Positions 13,535 through 23,300 of a stretch of DNA of 31,214 nt are shown in pieces (the stretch's first letter is position 1; each line of letters begins with the position of its first letter). The stretch is taken from positions 1-31,214 of the IMG/VR virus record IMGVR_UViG_3300034018_001973; one strand, given 5' to 3'. This DNA comes from a virus. The notes under the pieces were generated by a model that ran no database searches, was not told the origin of the DNA, and saw nothing but the letters and a program-made list of their open reading frames with translations. Position numbers and translations under genes: made by a program.

Positions 13535-16500
13535 ATGGCAACAGCATCAATTAAAGTAAAACGCAGTGCAGTAGCTGGTCGTATACCAGCTACCACTGAT
13601 TTACAGTTAGGCGAAATAGCAATCAACACATATGATGGTGTTGCTTATATCAAGAAAAATGTCAACGGCACTGAAACCGTTGTTAATCTTGGTGGTACTG
13701 TAGAGCTTAGTCAAAACTTACAAAATCGTTACCAGTACACAGCTACTAGTAATCAAACAACTTTTGCAGCCGTTTATTTAGCGCCTTTTGTAGATGTTTT
13801 CTTGAATGGTGTTAAGTTAGTGGCTGGTGTCGACTATACTGCTACTAATGGTACTAGTATTGTACTAGCCACAGGTGCTACTGCTGGTAATATACTTGAT
13901 ATTGTTGCTTATACAACTTATACAGCAAATGCTAATTATGCCGACTTTGATAACGCAATTGTTGTTAATGCTCTTGGCTATACTCCTTATAATGCTACAA
14001 ATCCAAGTAATTATATTACTTTGGCACAAGCACGTTCAGGCATTTCAGCAAGTGGAAGTTTAGCTTATGATTCCTCAACTGGTGTGTTCAGCTATACAAC
14101 TCCCTCAACTACTGGAATTACCGAAGGTACGAATCTTTATTTTACAGATGCACGTGCACGTAGTGCATTAAGCGCCAGTACTGGTATTAGCTATAATTCT
14201 ACAACGGGTGCAATCAGTTCTACGATTACTCAATACACAGATGCTTTGGCACGTGGTGCGGTATCGGCAGCTGGAAGTTTAAGTTATAATTCTACTACTG
14301 GTGTGTTCAGCTATACAACACCGACTACTAGTGGTATTAGCGAAGGTACAAATCTTTACTTTACAGACGCACGTGCTCGAGCAGCACTAAGTGCTAGTAC
14401 TGGTATTAGTTATAATTCCTCAACGGGAGCTATCAGCTCAACAATTACTCAATACACAGATGCGCTTGCACGTGGAGCAATCTCTGTTACAGGTTCTGGT
14501 TCTTATGATTCTACAACTGGTGTTATTACAGTTACAGGAGGTGTTACAAGTGTAAACACTCGTACCGGTGCCGTTACTTTAACCAGTTCAGATGTTGGAT
14601 TAGGCTCAGTTGAAAATAAAAGCTCTGCTACTATTCGTGGTGAGTTGACCTCAGGAAACGTTACTGGTGCACTTGGTTTTACACCAGAAAATTCCGCAAA
14701 TCGTGGAGTTGCCAATGGTTATGCAAGTTTAAATAGTTCTGGGCAAATTCCTAGTGGTCAACTACCAAGTTATGTAGATGACGTACTTGAAGCCGCAAAC
14801 TTAGCCAGTTTTCCCACCACAGGCGAAACAGGCAAAATTTATGTTGCACTAGACACCAACAAAACTTATCGTTGGAGTGGTAGTGCTTATGTTTATATTA
14901 CTAGTGGAGCAGTTGATTCAGTAGCTGGTAAGACTGGTGTTGTTACATTAACTAATTCAGATGTTGGTTTAGGTAGTGTAGAAAATAAAAGTTCTGCTGC
15001 TATTCGTGGAGAAATTACTAGTTCGAATGTTACTACTGCTTTAGGATTTACACCATATAATGCAACTAATCCTAATGGTTATATAACTGGGATTACTAGC
15101 AGCAACGTTACTACAGCATTAGGTTTTACGCCATACAGCGCAGCTAACCCTAGCGGGTACATTACAAGCGCTGCTTTAGGTAGTTATTTGCCTTTGGCCG
15201 GCGGAACGCTGACAGGTGCGTTGAATGGAACTACTGTTGCTACAACTGGTAATATTGCGGTTGGTACTACGCTGTCAACTTTTATCAGTGGGTGGTACGC
15301 CCTTGAAGTTGGTAAGAACGCATCGATCCAAACTACAACCGCAGATAACTTGTTTGTTGGGTTCAATTCAGTTTTTAACTCAGCAGGTTATGTTAATAAA
15401 ACAGCAAATCAGGCGTCAGGCGGATTCTTTTTTGGCACTGACGGAAGCGCATCTATTCGCTACGCGGCAGCTCAAACAGCTGTAGGTACTGCAATTAGTT
15501 TTACAACTCCATTTACATTTGTGGGGGCTACCGGTGCATTTAATGCTTCCGGCGCAATTACCCAGAACGGCAATCAAGTCCTTCACGCAGGTAACTACAC
15601 AAGCTACAGTCCATCTCTGACTGGTTCCGGTGCAAGCGGCACTTGGGGTATTAGTATTAGTGGAACCGCAGAACGAACCAAAGGTGTTAGCACATCAGAC
15701 CCTTTTATTGGTACTGGCGGTTTGTGGGTTACGTCTGCAACTGGTTTAAATATTGCACGGAACGGCACAGCGTATCTTGGGCTTGATGCTGGCAACTACA
15801 CAAGCTACGTAAACCCAAAAGGTGGCGGATGGTACGGCTCTGGTTTACCCGGAAGTCGTTGGGGCGGATACTCCGTCAGTGGTGGTGAAATTTCATTTGG
15901 TGATGGTTTGCCCAACGCTGGTCAAATGGGTATTTTAGTAGACGGATGTTATGTAGCTGGTGAAAATAATGGTTTTTGGTCAATGGGCAGCGATAACACT
16001 TGGGGTTCGCGCCGTGGTATGTACTGGGATGGAACCTACTTAAACTTTACGACCAACAGTGCCACGGCTTACTTTACCAATGCGTTAATTGGTGGGAATC
16101 AAATTTTCCATGCAAGTAACTATACCGGCTACAACGGCATTGTTCGAGCCTTGGGTGCTCCATCCTCTAGCAATGACTGGAACAGCCTAGGTAATACATA
16201 CGCTAACAGCATAATCCAAGTTGACCCATCAAACTTTTCAAGTACAAGCAATGGCCCAACAGCAGCTTCGTACACTTACGGCACGTTGCTGAATTTTGCA
16301 ACTAACGCAAGTTCACAGTCGCAAATTTTTATCAGCCACGCTGGCAATGATTTGATTTTCCGTGGCGGTTGGAATGGCAATAGCTGGCAAACATGGAACA
16401 AGGTTCTAACTAATCAGAACTACAACAGCTACAGCCCAACATTAACGGGGGGTAATGCTTCTGGCACTTGGGGTATTAACGTAACAGGAACAGCCTCTGG

Positions 16501-19480
16501 TGAAAATCTTGGTACGGTAACAGCTAGAAGTGGATATACAGGCAGTGCAGTTACTCTAGCAAGTGGAGCAAATCACTATCAAGGCCATTTTTATTACGAC
16601 TCATACGATGCTGCAGGTAATCACTATCCTCACTTTACAGATGGTGGAAATGCTTCTGGTGTTAAAGTAAATTGGAGACTTTATACTGGCGGTACTAATT
16701 CAGTAACTCACTATTGGGGGACTGATACAGCTCAGTTTGCAACAAAATTAGAATCAACTGTACGTATTGACGCTCCAATTTTCTACGACAGGAATGACAC
16801 AGCCTATTATATTAACCCTAATGGTTCATCCCAAGTAAGCGGAAGTAATTTTTACTTTGGTTCAAAGGGTCAAATTTATGACGACGGTAATTTCCATATT
16901 GACGGAAGAAATTCTCCAGTATGGATTAACTCATTAAATAATGATGTAATATACTTAAATAGCCAAACTTCTGGTCACACTGTAATGGGTAACAGTGCAA
17001 GGTCGCCAATTTTTTACGACAGCAACGACACAGGGTATTACTTAAATCCTAATGGTGGTAGTCTTTTTAGTAGCCTAGCACTCAATGGTGATTTTAGAAC
17101 TGCTTTTGTAAGTGGCGCAGGCGGTTCGACTTTTGGTGCAAGTCACTACTCTATGGGTAAAGATATTGCCAATGGCGGTTGGTCACACCCGCACTACTCT
17201 GACTTAATCATTGGATACCATACCGGTATTCGTATTGGTGCTCATTATTCTGGTATTAGGTTTTACAACAACTCACCAACAACTGACGCAAACAATGACG
17301 GCAATGGTGATGCTGGTGAAGCGCTATTGATGACAATTGGTGGTTATGTTGGTACAGCAAATCATAGTGATGTGTATGTCAATAACCATCTTTTTGCTGG
17401 CGGATCGATGCGCTCGCCAATCTTCTACGACAACAACGACACAGCGTACTACTGCAACCCAAACAGTTTCTCGCAGCTTTCGTACGCCAATTTTAATGCT
17501 TCGCCAAACGGACGTACGTTGTCTCTTGGTGGCGATGAAACTGACCGGATTATTAACGACCCTGCCCGATCTAGTTTAGTAATTAATGCTACGTTGTATC
17601 CGCATCTGTACATTAACGCAACTGCAAACGCAAGTAATACTAACCACGGCCCTGTTTTTTCCATGACTGGAGTGTTGACAGCTGGCGGTTATAGAAGATG
17701 GGGTATGGGTATTGCTAATACCAACCCAGATTGCTTTAGTTGGGGTTATTACGATAACGAAACAAACCCTCATTATGGTGTAGGTGGTACTTTTGGATAT
17801 ACCGCCACCAATTCAAAAATGTGGTTAAACACTGGCGGTTCTTTATGGACTACTGGTGATATGCGTTCACCAATTTTCTATGACAGTAATGACACTGCAT
17901 ATTATGTGGATCCCAATTCGTCTGGAACTTGCTTTAGAGGTTATGGCACAGTAGATTCACGAGTTGGATTTGTTAGTAATGGTAACCCTTGGGGTACAGC
18001 TAATAGTGCATACTTCCCAAATGGTATTACAACAGCTGGTGGCACTAATTGGGTTTACGGTTTTACTTATATTGGCAATGCTCCTTCAAATGGATCAGGT
18101 CACGAGTTTGGTTCTGATGGTACTATGCGTAGTACAGGGTCGCATAGAGCATCTATATACTACGAGGACAGTAATACCTCATATTACGCAGATCCAAATG
18201 GTATGTCCTCAATGTTTGGTGTTGCTATCCGTGGTGATAATGACTCAACAGGAACGTCAAACCAACTCTTTTTGTGGGGTGCTGGCAACACTACAACTTC
18301 TTCAATTGGCTTTAAAGCTAGTGGTGGCGCTTTCCCTAACCCAACTGGTAATGGTGATGGTTATAACACTTACTTTACAATGGATAGCAACGGGCGTGGT
18401 TGGGTGTTTCGCAGAGGTGTTGGAGGCAGTGATTTCAGTTCATCATTTACTTCTGGTTGGATTACAAACAATGGTACTTGGCAATCTAATGGGTCAATGC
18501 GTGCACCAATCTTCTATGATAGTGATGATACCGCCTATTACATAGATCCATCAAATGGTGGCTTTAATTTAAGGGGTGGGTCAGGCAATCGTTTAACTTA
18601 TTTTACTAATGACAGTGGTATTATTATAAATAATGCTGAGGGTAGTGGGTCTAATGTAAGAGTAGGAGCGGCCTGGGGTCTTCCAGGAATTTATAATGGT
18701 GGCAATATCCATTTAATGTCTGAGGGTAGTGTAGTTTTCCGCACACAGAACATTGAACGGGGATACATGGATTCTAGTGCAAATCTGTTTGCGTACGGTT
18801 CTATGCGAGCACCAATTTTTTATGATCAAAACGATACAGCACGTTATGTAGACCCTAATAGTGAATCTAGACTTAGCACACTACGATTGTCTGGTGGACG
18901 TTTAATTATTAATGGTGGCGATCCAACTATTCAATTTGTAGATTCGGACCAACGTGGTGCTGCATTACACAACAATTCTAACTTATTTTATATCCTTAGT
19001 TCTAATGGTGTCGGTGGTGAAAGCTGGTCAACCAATAATGGTTACTGGCCTTTTTATATTGATTTAAATAGCAATGACTCTACCTTTGGCGGAAGCATCT
19101 GGGCGGCAGGAAATATTACTGCATATTCAGATGTAAAACTCAAAGAGAACATTCAAACAATTGATAGCGCACTTGAAAAAGTACTCAAGCTTCGTGGTGT
19201 ATACTATACACTTAAACGTGATGAAACTAAGACCAGAAAAATTGGTGTAGTTGCTCAGGAAGTCCAAGAAGTTCTTCCTGAAGTAGTTGTGCTACACAAA
19301 GATATTGAAGATGAAGAAGGTACTCTTGCAGTTGATTATGGCAATATCAGTGGTCTTTTAATTGAGGGTATGAAAGAGCAAAACCAAGAAGTAGTAGATT
19401 TAAAGTCTAAACTTAATCAACAACAATCAGAACTAGATGAGTTAAAATCACTAGTCAAATCCTTGTTAGCGAGCCGATAA
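13535..19480 (+). CDS. Giant tail fibre A with C-terminal S74 self-cleaving chaperone
   Basis: 1981 residues; AAGGGA lies upstream of the ATG. An attachment head (residues 1 to about 150, IKVKRSAVAGRIPATTDLQL) is followed by five 35-40-residue shaft repeats at about 161-336 (TEGTNLYFTDARARAALSAS type). Next come two copies of SDVGLGSVENKSSA and a series of GFTPYNA/GFTPYSA turns. From about 1080 onward, seven copies of an IFYDSNDTAYYxxPN motif separate modules of roughly 100 residues. The end is a Peptidase_S74 domain, the intramolecular chaperone of endosialidases and many fibres. Ser1865 and Lys1870 in AYSDVKLKEN match the Ser-Lys dyad, so cleavage just before Ser1865 would release a 117-residue trimerising chaperone with a C-terminal coiled coil (SKLNQQQSELDELKSLV). 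This is a probable receptor-binding fibre. The receptor cannot be read from sequence. Confidence 0.9.
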   Translation: MATASIKVKRSAVAGRIPATTDLQLGEIAINTYDGVAYIKKNVNGTETVVNLGGTVELSQNLQNRYQYTATSNQTTFAAVYLAPFVDVFLNGVKLVAGVDYTATNGTSIVLATGATAGNILDIVAYTTYTANANYADFDNAIVVNALGYTPYNATNPSNYITLAQARSGISASGSLAYDSSTGVFSYTTPSTTGITEGTNLYFTDARARSALSASTGISYNSTTGAISSTITQYTDALARGAVSAAGSLSYNSTTGVFSYTTPTTSGISEGTNLYFTDARARAALSASTGISYNSSTGAISSTITQYTDALARGAISVTGSGSYDSTTGVITVTGGVTSVNTRTGAVTLTSSDVGLGSVENKSSATIRGELTSGNVTGALGFTPENSANRGVANGYASLNSSGQIPSGQLPSYVDDVLEAANLASFPTTGETGKIYVALDTNKTYRWSGSAYVYITSGAVDSVAGKTGVVTLTNSDVGLGSVENKSSAAIRGEITSSNVTTALGFTPYNATNPNGYITGITSSNVTTALGFTPYSAANPSGYITSAALGSYLPLAGGTLTGALNGTTVATTGNIAVGTTLSTFISGWYALEVGKNASIQTTTADNLFVGFNSVFNSAGYVNKTANQASGGFFFGTDGSASIRYAAAQTAVGTAISFTTPFTFVGATGAFNASGAITQNGNQVLHAGNYTSYSPSLTGSGASGTWGISISGTAERTKGVSTSDPFIGTGGLWVTSATGLNIARNGTAYLGLDAGNYTSYVNPKGGGWYGSGLPGSRWGGYSVSGGEISFGDGLPNAGQMGILVDGCYVAGENNGFWSMGSDNTWGSRRGMYWDGTYLNFTTNSATAYFTNALIGGNQIFHASNYTGYNGIVRALGAPSSSNDWNSLGNTYANSIIQVDPSNFSSTSNGPTAASYTYGTLLNFATNASSQSQIFISHAGNDLIFRGGWNGNSWQTWNKVLTNQNYNSYSPTLTGGNASGTWGINVTGTASGENLGTVTARSGYTGSAVTLASGANHYQGHFYYDSYDAAGNHYPHFTDGGNASGVKVNWRLYTGGTNSVTHYWGTDTAQFATKLESTVRIDAPIFYDRNDTAYYINPNGSSQVSGSNFYFGSKGQIYDDGNFHIDGRNSPVWINSLNNDVIYLNSQTSGHTVMGNSARSPIFYDSNDTGYYLNPNGGSLFSSLALNGDFRTAFVSGAGGSTFGASHYSMGKDIANGGWSHPHYSDLIIGYHTGIRIGAHYSGIRFYNNSPTTDANNDGNGDAGEALLMTIGGYVGTANHSDVYVNNHLFAGGSMRSPIFYDNNDTAYYCNPNSFSQLSYANFNASPNGRTLSLGGDETDRIINDPARSSLVINATLYPHLYINATANASNTNHGPVFSMTGVLTAGGYRRWGMGIANTNPDCFSWGYYDNETNPHYGVGGTFGYTATNSKMWLNTGGSLWTTGDMRSPIFYDSNDTAYYVDPNSSGTCFRGYGTVDSRVGFVSNGNPWGTANSAYFPNGITTAGGTNWVYGFTYIGNAPSNGSGHEFGSDGTMRSTGSHRASIYYEDSNTSYYADPNGMSSMFGVAIRGDNDSTGTSNQLFLWGAGNTTTSSIGFKASGGAFPNPTGNGDGYNTYFTMDSNGRGWVFRRGVGGSDFSSSFTSGWITNNGTWQSNGSMRAPIFYDSDDTAYYIDPSNGGFNLRGGSGNRLTYFTNDSGIIINNAEGSGSNVRVGAAWGLPGIYNGGNIHLMSEGSVVFRTQNIERGYMDSSANLFAYGSMRAPIFYDQNDTARYVDPNSESRLSTLRLSGGRLIINGGDPTIQFVDSDQRGAALHNNSNLFYILSSNGVGGESWSTNNGYWPFYIDLNSNDSTFGGSIWAAGNITAYSDVKLKENIQTIDSALEKVLKLRGVYYTLKRDETKTRKIGVVAQEVQEVLPEVVVLHKDIEDEEGTLAVDYGNISGLLIEGMKEQNQEVVDLKSKLNQQQSELDELKSLVKSLLASR
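14015..14541 (+). repeat. Shaft repeats near the N-terminus of fibre A
   Basis: Five consecutive repeats of about 35-40 residues. The recurring parts are TEGTNLYFTDARARxALSAS or TQYTDALARGAxS, then GISYNSSTGAISSTI or SLSYNSTTGVFSYTTPT. The first and last copies are degenerate. Closely related repeats occur in fibre B at 20516-20998, so the two fibres share shaft-building units. Confidence 0.85.
16772..18861 (+). repeat. Seven IFYD-type motif repeats in fibre A
   Basis: Copies of a roughly 17-residue motif with the pattern (R/D)(A/S)PIFYDxNDTxYYxxPN start near 16772, 17000, 17411, 17863, 18147, 18499 and 18806. The spacing is uneven, about 230-450 bases. The copy at 18147 is the most divergent (RASIYYEDSNTSYYADPN). 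The motif marks the joints between variable modules. Confidence 0.88.
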
Positions 19481-19494
19481 GCTCGCTAACTTTT
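19465..19494 (+). terminator. Perfect hairpin overlapping the fibre A stop codon
   Basis: GTTAGCGAGC (19465-19474) pairs perfectly with GCTCGCTAAC (19481-19490); the loop CGATAA carries the last codon and the stop of fibre A. Four T follow. It has a stable 10-pair stem but a short T run, so it may be a partial terminator, letting some transcripts into the genes behind, or an RNA processing or stability element. Confidence 0.65.
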
Positions 19495-19518
19495 AAATAG
19501 CCAATTTTGGAGAAAATA

Positions 19519-19887
19519 ATGGCAATTACTTATACATGGAAAATCACTTCTTTAAAAACCAAAACCGAAAACGGTAATGAAGGTGCAGTTGTTCAAACTT
19601 ACTGGACCAAAACTGGAGTAGACGAAGACAATCACGAAGGTACGTTTTCAGGAGCAACTCCTTTTAGTTCACTTAACATGCCTGAAGGCTCTACTTTTAC
19701 CCCGTTTCAAGACCTAACAGAAGAAATCGTACTAAACTGGATTAAAGCAGTGGTTGTGGGTGGTTACGAAGAACACGTTAATGCTCAAATTCAAAAGCAA
19801 ATTGACGAAAAGCACAACCCCATCACAGAAGCTACAATGCCCTGGGCACCTCCTTCTGCTCCAGCTCCTGCCCCAACAACACCTTAA
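19519..19887 (+). CDS. Fibre-associated small protein 1 (DUF7936-like)
   Basis: 122 residues from the ATG at 19519, chosen because GGAG at 19509-19512 sits at proper distance; an upstream in-frame TTG at 19507 would overlap that site. The protein starts AITYTWKITSLKTKTENGNE, contains VVQTYWTKTGVDEDNHEGTF and TPFQDLTEEIVLNWIKAVVV, then an amphipathic helix (EEHVNAQIQKQIDEKHNP), and ends TMPWAP plus a proline/alanine tail. This matches a small phage protein family I recall as DUF7936; the family name is unverified. It and the next gene are paralogs and lie between two S74 fibres. A fibre-assembly or minor virion role fits the position but is inference. Confidence 0.78.
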   Translation: MAITYTWKITSLKTKTENGNEGAVVQTYWTKTGVDEDNHEGTFSGATPFSSLNMPEGSTFTPFQDLTEEIVLNWIKAVVVGGYEEHVNAQIQKQIDEKHNPITEATMPWAPPSAPAPAPTTP

Positions 19888-19896
19888 AGGGTACTT

Positions 19897-20265
19897 ATGA
19901 CTGAACAAGTTACACCTAATTTTACCGCTACATTTACGATTAAACCAACAGGTATTCGTACAGCTACTGTTGGCAATCGTACAAATGTTGTTAAACAAGT
20001 AGAGTGGACAATGGTCGGTGAAGAGGCTGAGCAAAAATTTGAATTACCACAAACCACAACTCTTGAAGATCCCAACGGCCAAGAATTTATTGAGTTAGCC
20101 AACTTAACTGAAGCTAATGTTGTTGCTTGGATTCAAGCAACCGACACACGTATTCCTGGCATCAAAGCACACATTCAATTTGTGTTAGATAAGGAAGTGG
20201 CCAAAAGCGCTTTAGCTACCACAGCAATGCCTTGGGCACCAGTGGTTGAAACACCAACACCTTAA
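19897..20265 (+). CDS. Fibre-associated small protein 2, paralog of the preceding gene
   Basis: 122 residues, with AAAGGG just behind the previous stop as ribosome binding site. The layout repeats that of the preceding gene: an N-terminal strand pair (FTATFTIKPTGIRTATVGNR), VVKQVEWTMVGEEAEQKF, a LANLTEANVVAWIQ segment matching DLTEEIVLNWI, a helix (IKAHIQFVLDKEVAKSA), then TAMPWAP and a proline-threonine tail. The PWAP ending is shared by both genes. Sequence between them has diverged a lot, so the duplication is old. The function is unknown; one partner per fibre is an attractive but unproven idea. Confidence 0.75.
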   Translation: MTEQVTPNFTATFTIKPTGIRTATVGNRTNVVKQVEWTMVGEEAEQKFELPQTTTLEDPNGQEFIELANLTEANVVAWIQATDTRIPGIKAHIQFVLDKEVAKSALATTAMPWAPVVETPTP

Positions 20266-20332
20266 ACCAAAACAAAAATGCCTTTGTTGCTGCAATGGGC
20301 CGCAGTTTTAAAAATACAAAAAGGGGTAGTCA

Positions 20333-23300
20333 ATGAGTACACCACGTAATTTATCAAAATTAGCAGAAAACACAAACTCTAGTGGTGTATTAGGTATTGC
20401 AAGTGGCGGTACTGGTGGAACCACCACTACCGCCGCCAAAACTGCATTGGGTTTGCACGAAGTGGCCTCTACCGGAAGCTACACAGATTTAGACAACAAG
20501 CCTACCACAACGCAAATCACCGAAGGCACTAACCTTTACTTTACAGATGCGCGGGTACGTGCCGCAATCAGTGCCAGTGGAAGTTTAAGCTATAACTCTA
20601 GCACAGGTGTGTTAAGTTATACAACTCCTAGTACAACTGGTATTACTGAAGGTACTAACTTATACTACACAGATTCACGTGCCCGTGCTGCTTTTAGTGC
20701 AGGCACTGGCATGAGTTATAATAGTTCTACTGGTGTGATCACAACCACAATCACACAGTATACTGATGCGCTAGCACGAGCTGCTGTAAGTGCAGGCACT
20801 GGATTAAGTTACAATAGCTCTACTGGTGTGTTTACAAATACGATCACACAGTATACTGATAGTTTAGCACGTGCTGCTGTAAGTGCATCAGGAAGTTTAA
20901 GCTACAACTCCACCACAGGTGTGTTCAGTTATACAACTCCCACTACTAGTGGAATTGCCGAAGGCACTAACTTATACTACACAGACGCTCGTGCAATTTC
21001 AGCTAATACTTCAGCAATTGCCACAGCAAAATCCGAAGCTATCAGCACAGCTGCCACAGATGCTACTGCTAAAGCCAACGCGGCTCAAGCAGCTGCTATC
21101 GCTGCCGTTACTAATGGAGCAGGTGCTGCGTTTGATACGCTCAAAGAAATTCAAGATGCAATGGCAACGGATCAAGAACTTGCCGCTGCTATTGCTGGAC
21201 TTACTATTGGCAATGCCACACAAACTATAAGCACAGGCACTGGGTTGTCAGGCGGTGGATCATTTACTGCCAATCAAACTTCACCAAGCACAGTTACCCT
21301 CGGCTTAGCTACTGCAGGTACTGCAGGAACTTATACCAAAGTAACTACAGATGCTTATGGTCGTGTTACTAGTGGCACTACTCTATCCAGCGGTGATATT
21401 CCTTCGTTATCAGGTTTATATTTACCACTAACTGGCGGAACGCTAACTGGTGGACTAATTATTAACGCTGGTGGTGGCTACCCAATTCAAGCCACCTCAA
21501 ATCAGCGTTATCAAATTGGCATTAAAAACACATCAGCATCAGCACAAACACAAGGCTGGTGGTTTGCTCACGACACTGGTGGCAACTTAGTTGTTCACGC
21601 AGACTCAAATGGTGACAAAGTTTCTATTGCAAGCAGTGGCTTTGGTTTGCAAGTAGGTGTAGCATCAACATACGACAATCCTGGTGGATGGAATGCAAAC
21701 GTTGTTGCATCTGGCACACACCACGCTCGCGTTCGTGTTAAAGGAACTTCTCACAACAGCAGCGGCGACAACGAAGCTTACTTGTGGGTTGATAATACTT
21801 TGGGGGGACATAGAACCGGGTTGTATAGTTCAACCAATTTTAACATCAACGTACCTAATTTGTATGAGTCAGGTAGTCGAGTTCTAAACTCCAGCAACTA
21901 CAACAACTACTCTCCAACACTAACTGGTGGAAATGCAAGTGGTACTTGGAATATTAATATTACAGGGTCTGCTGGTTCTGCTGGCTCGGTTGACTACAAC
22001 AATCTAACAAACAAAGCTGGCGGTACAGGCACATACACAACCAGCGGCGACTACCGCGCACCAATTTTCTACGACAGCAACGACACAACTTACTATTTAG
22101 ACCCAAATTCAACTACTGCTGCACTTCTTGCAGGTAGTATAGGTGTTGGTACTACCAGCCCAGTTAATTCCGCTTGGGGGACTGCTAGTAGTACTAAACA
22201 GATAACAGTTTATGGGTCAGCCTACGGCGTAGTCAATATCCGCGGTGATAGCACAACAGCTACTCACTATTCAATGGGTGTAGGCGATGGACGCTTTTAC
22301 GCTGCATATGACAACGTTGCAGCAATCCACAGGCTTGTTTTTTTCGGTAGCTTCACAGGTCTTAACTATGGAAGTTCTCCTGCTTACAATTTACATTTAG
22401 GTGGTACTGGACTCGCAACTGATGATTGGCGTGCTCCAATTTTCTACGACAGTAACGACACAAGTTATTACGTAAACCCGAATGGTGATTCCAGACTTTC
22501 CGGATTAAGTGTGGGTAGAGGGCCCGGAGGTTCAAACGCTGGTAACCTATATATCCAAGGAAATCACAATTGGCGCTGGATCGCAGGCTTCGCACCTGAT
22601 TATGGTGTTGGTAACGGTTTTGGTCTGTATTCTGATACCAATAGTGCATACTACCTGTCTTTGTCAACGGCAGGCAATTGGTGGTTTGGTGTAAACGACC
22701 ACAGTTCATCATACAGGGTCAGCATCAACGGCACTGGGTACGCATCAAGTGATTTACGCGCACCAATCTTCTACGACAGTAATGACACTTCTTGGTATGT
22801 CGACCCACATACAAATAGTAGACTAAATCAACTTGGAGTTGGTTCTAACAATACTGGTTATACATTTTATAACAACGGTACATCGTATTTAAATGGCGCT
22901 GTCACCATCGACGACACAGCTGCATTTACTGCGGGAAATCAATTGCAGTTTTATACCAGCGCTGGTAGTTTACGTGGGTATATAAATGTAACTGACACGG
23001 ACGACAATCATTTCCAGATTGCCACTTCAGGTGGAGAGGACATCGTATTTAAAGACTCCGGGTTGTCTGGAACAAGAAATCTTGTTATACGTGGCTCAAA
23101 TGCAGGTACTGAAGCCTATGGTTCAATGCGTTCGCCCATTTTCTATGACAGCAACGACACTGGATTCTATGTAGACCCTAATAGCACTTCACGGCTAAAT
23201 GGCGTTAGTGTGTACACTAGCGGTTCTTGGGGTTTTGTAAACGCAGCAAGAGGTAGCTATTACGGCTACTCAAGCAGCTACGGCACAGTTATTTATGGTG

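Noticed and set aside
17964-18545. 193-codon leucine/valine-rich frame on the plus strand
   Set aside because: It lies wholly inside fibre A in another frame and has odd low-complexity composition, so it is a shadow of the real gene.
20278-20349. A 23-codon frame (MPLLLQWAAVLKIQKG start) between small protein 2 and fibre B
   Set aside because: It has no ribosome binding site and runs into the fibre B start in another frame.
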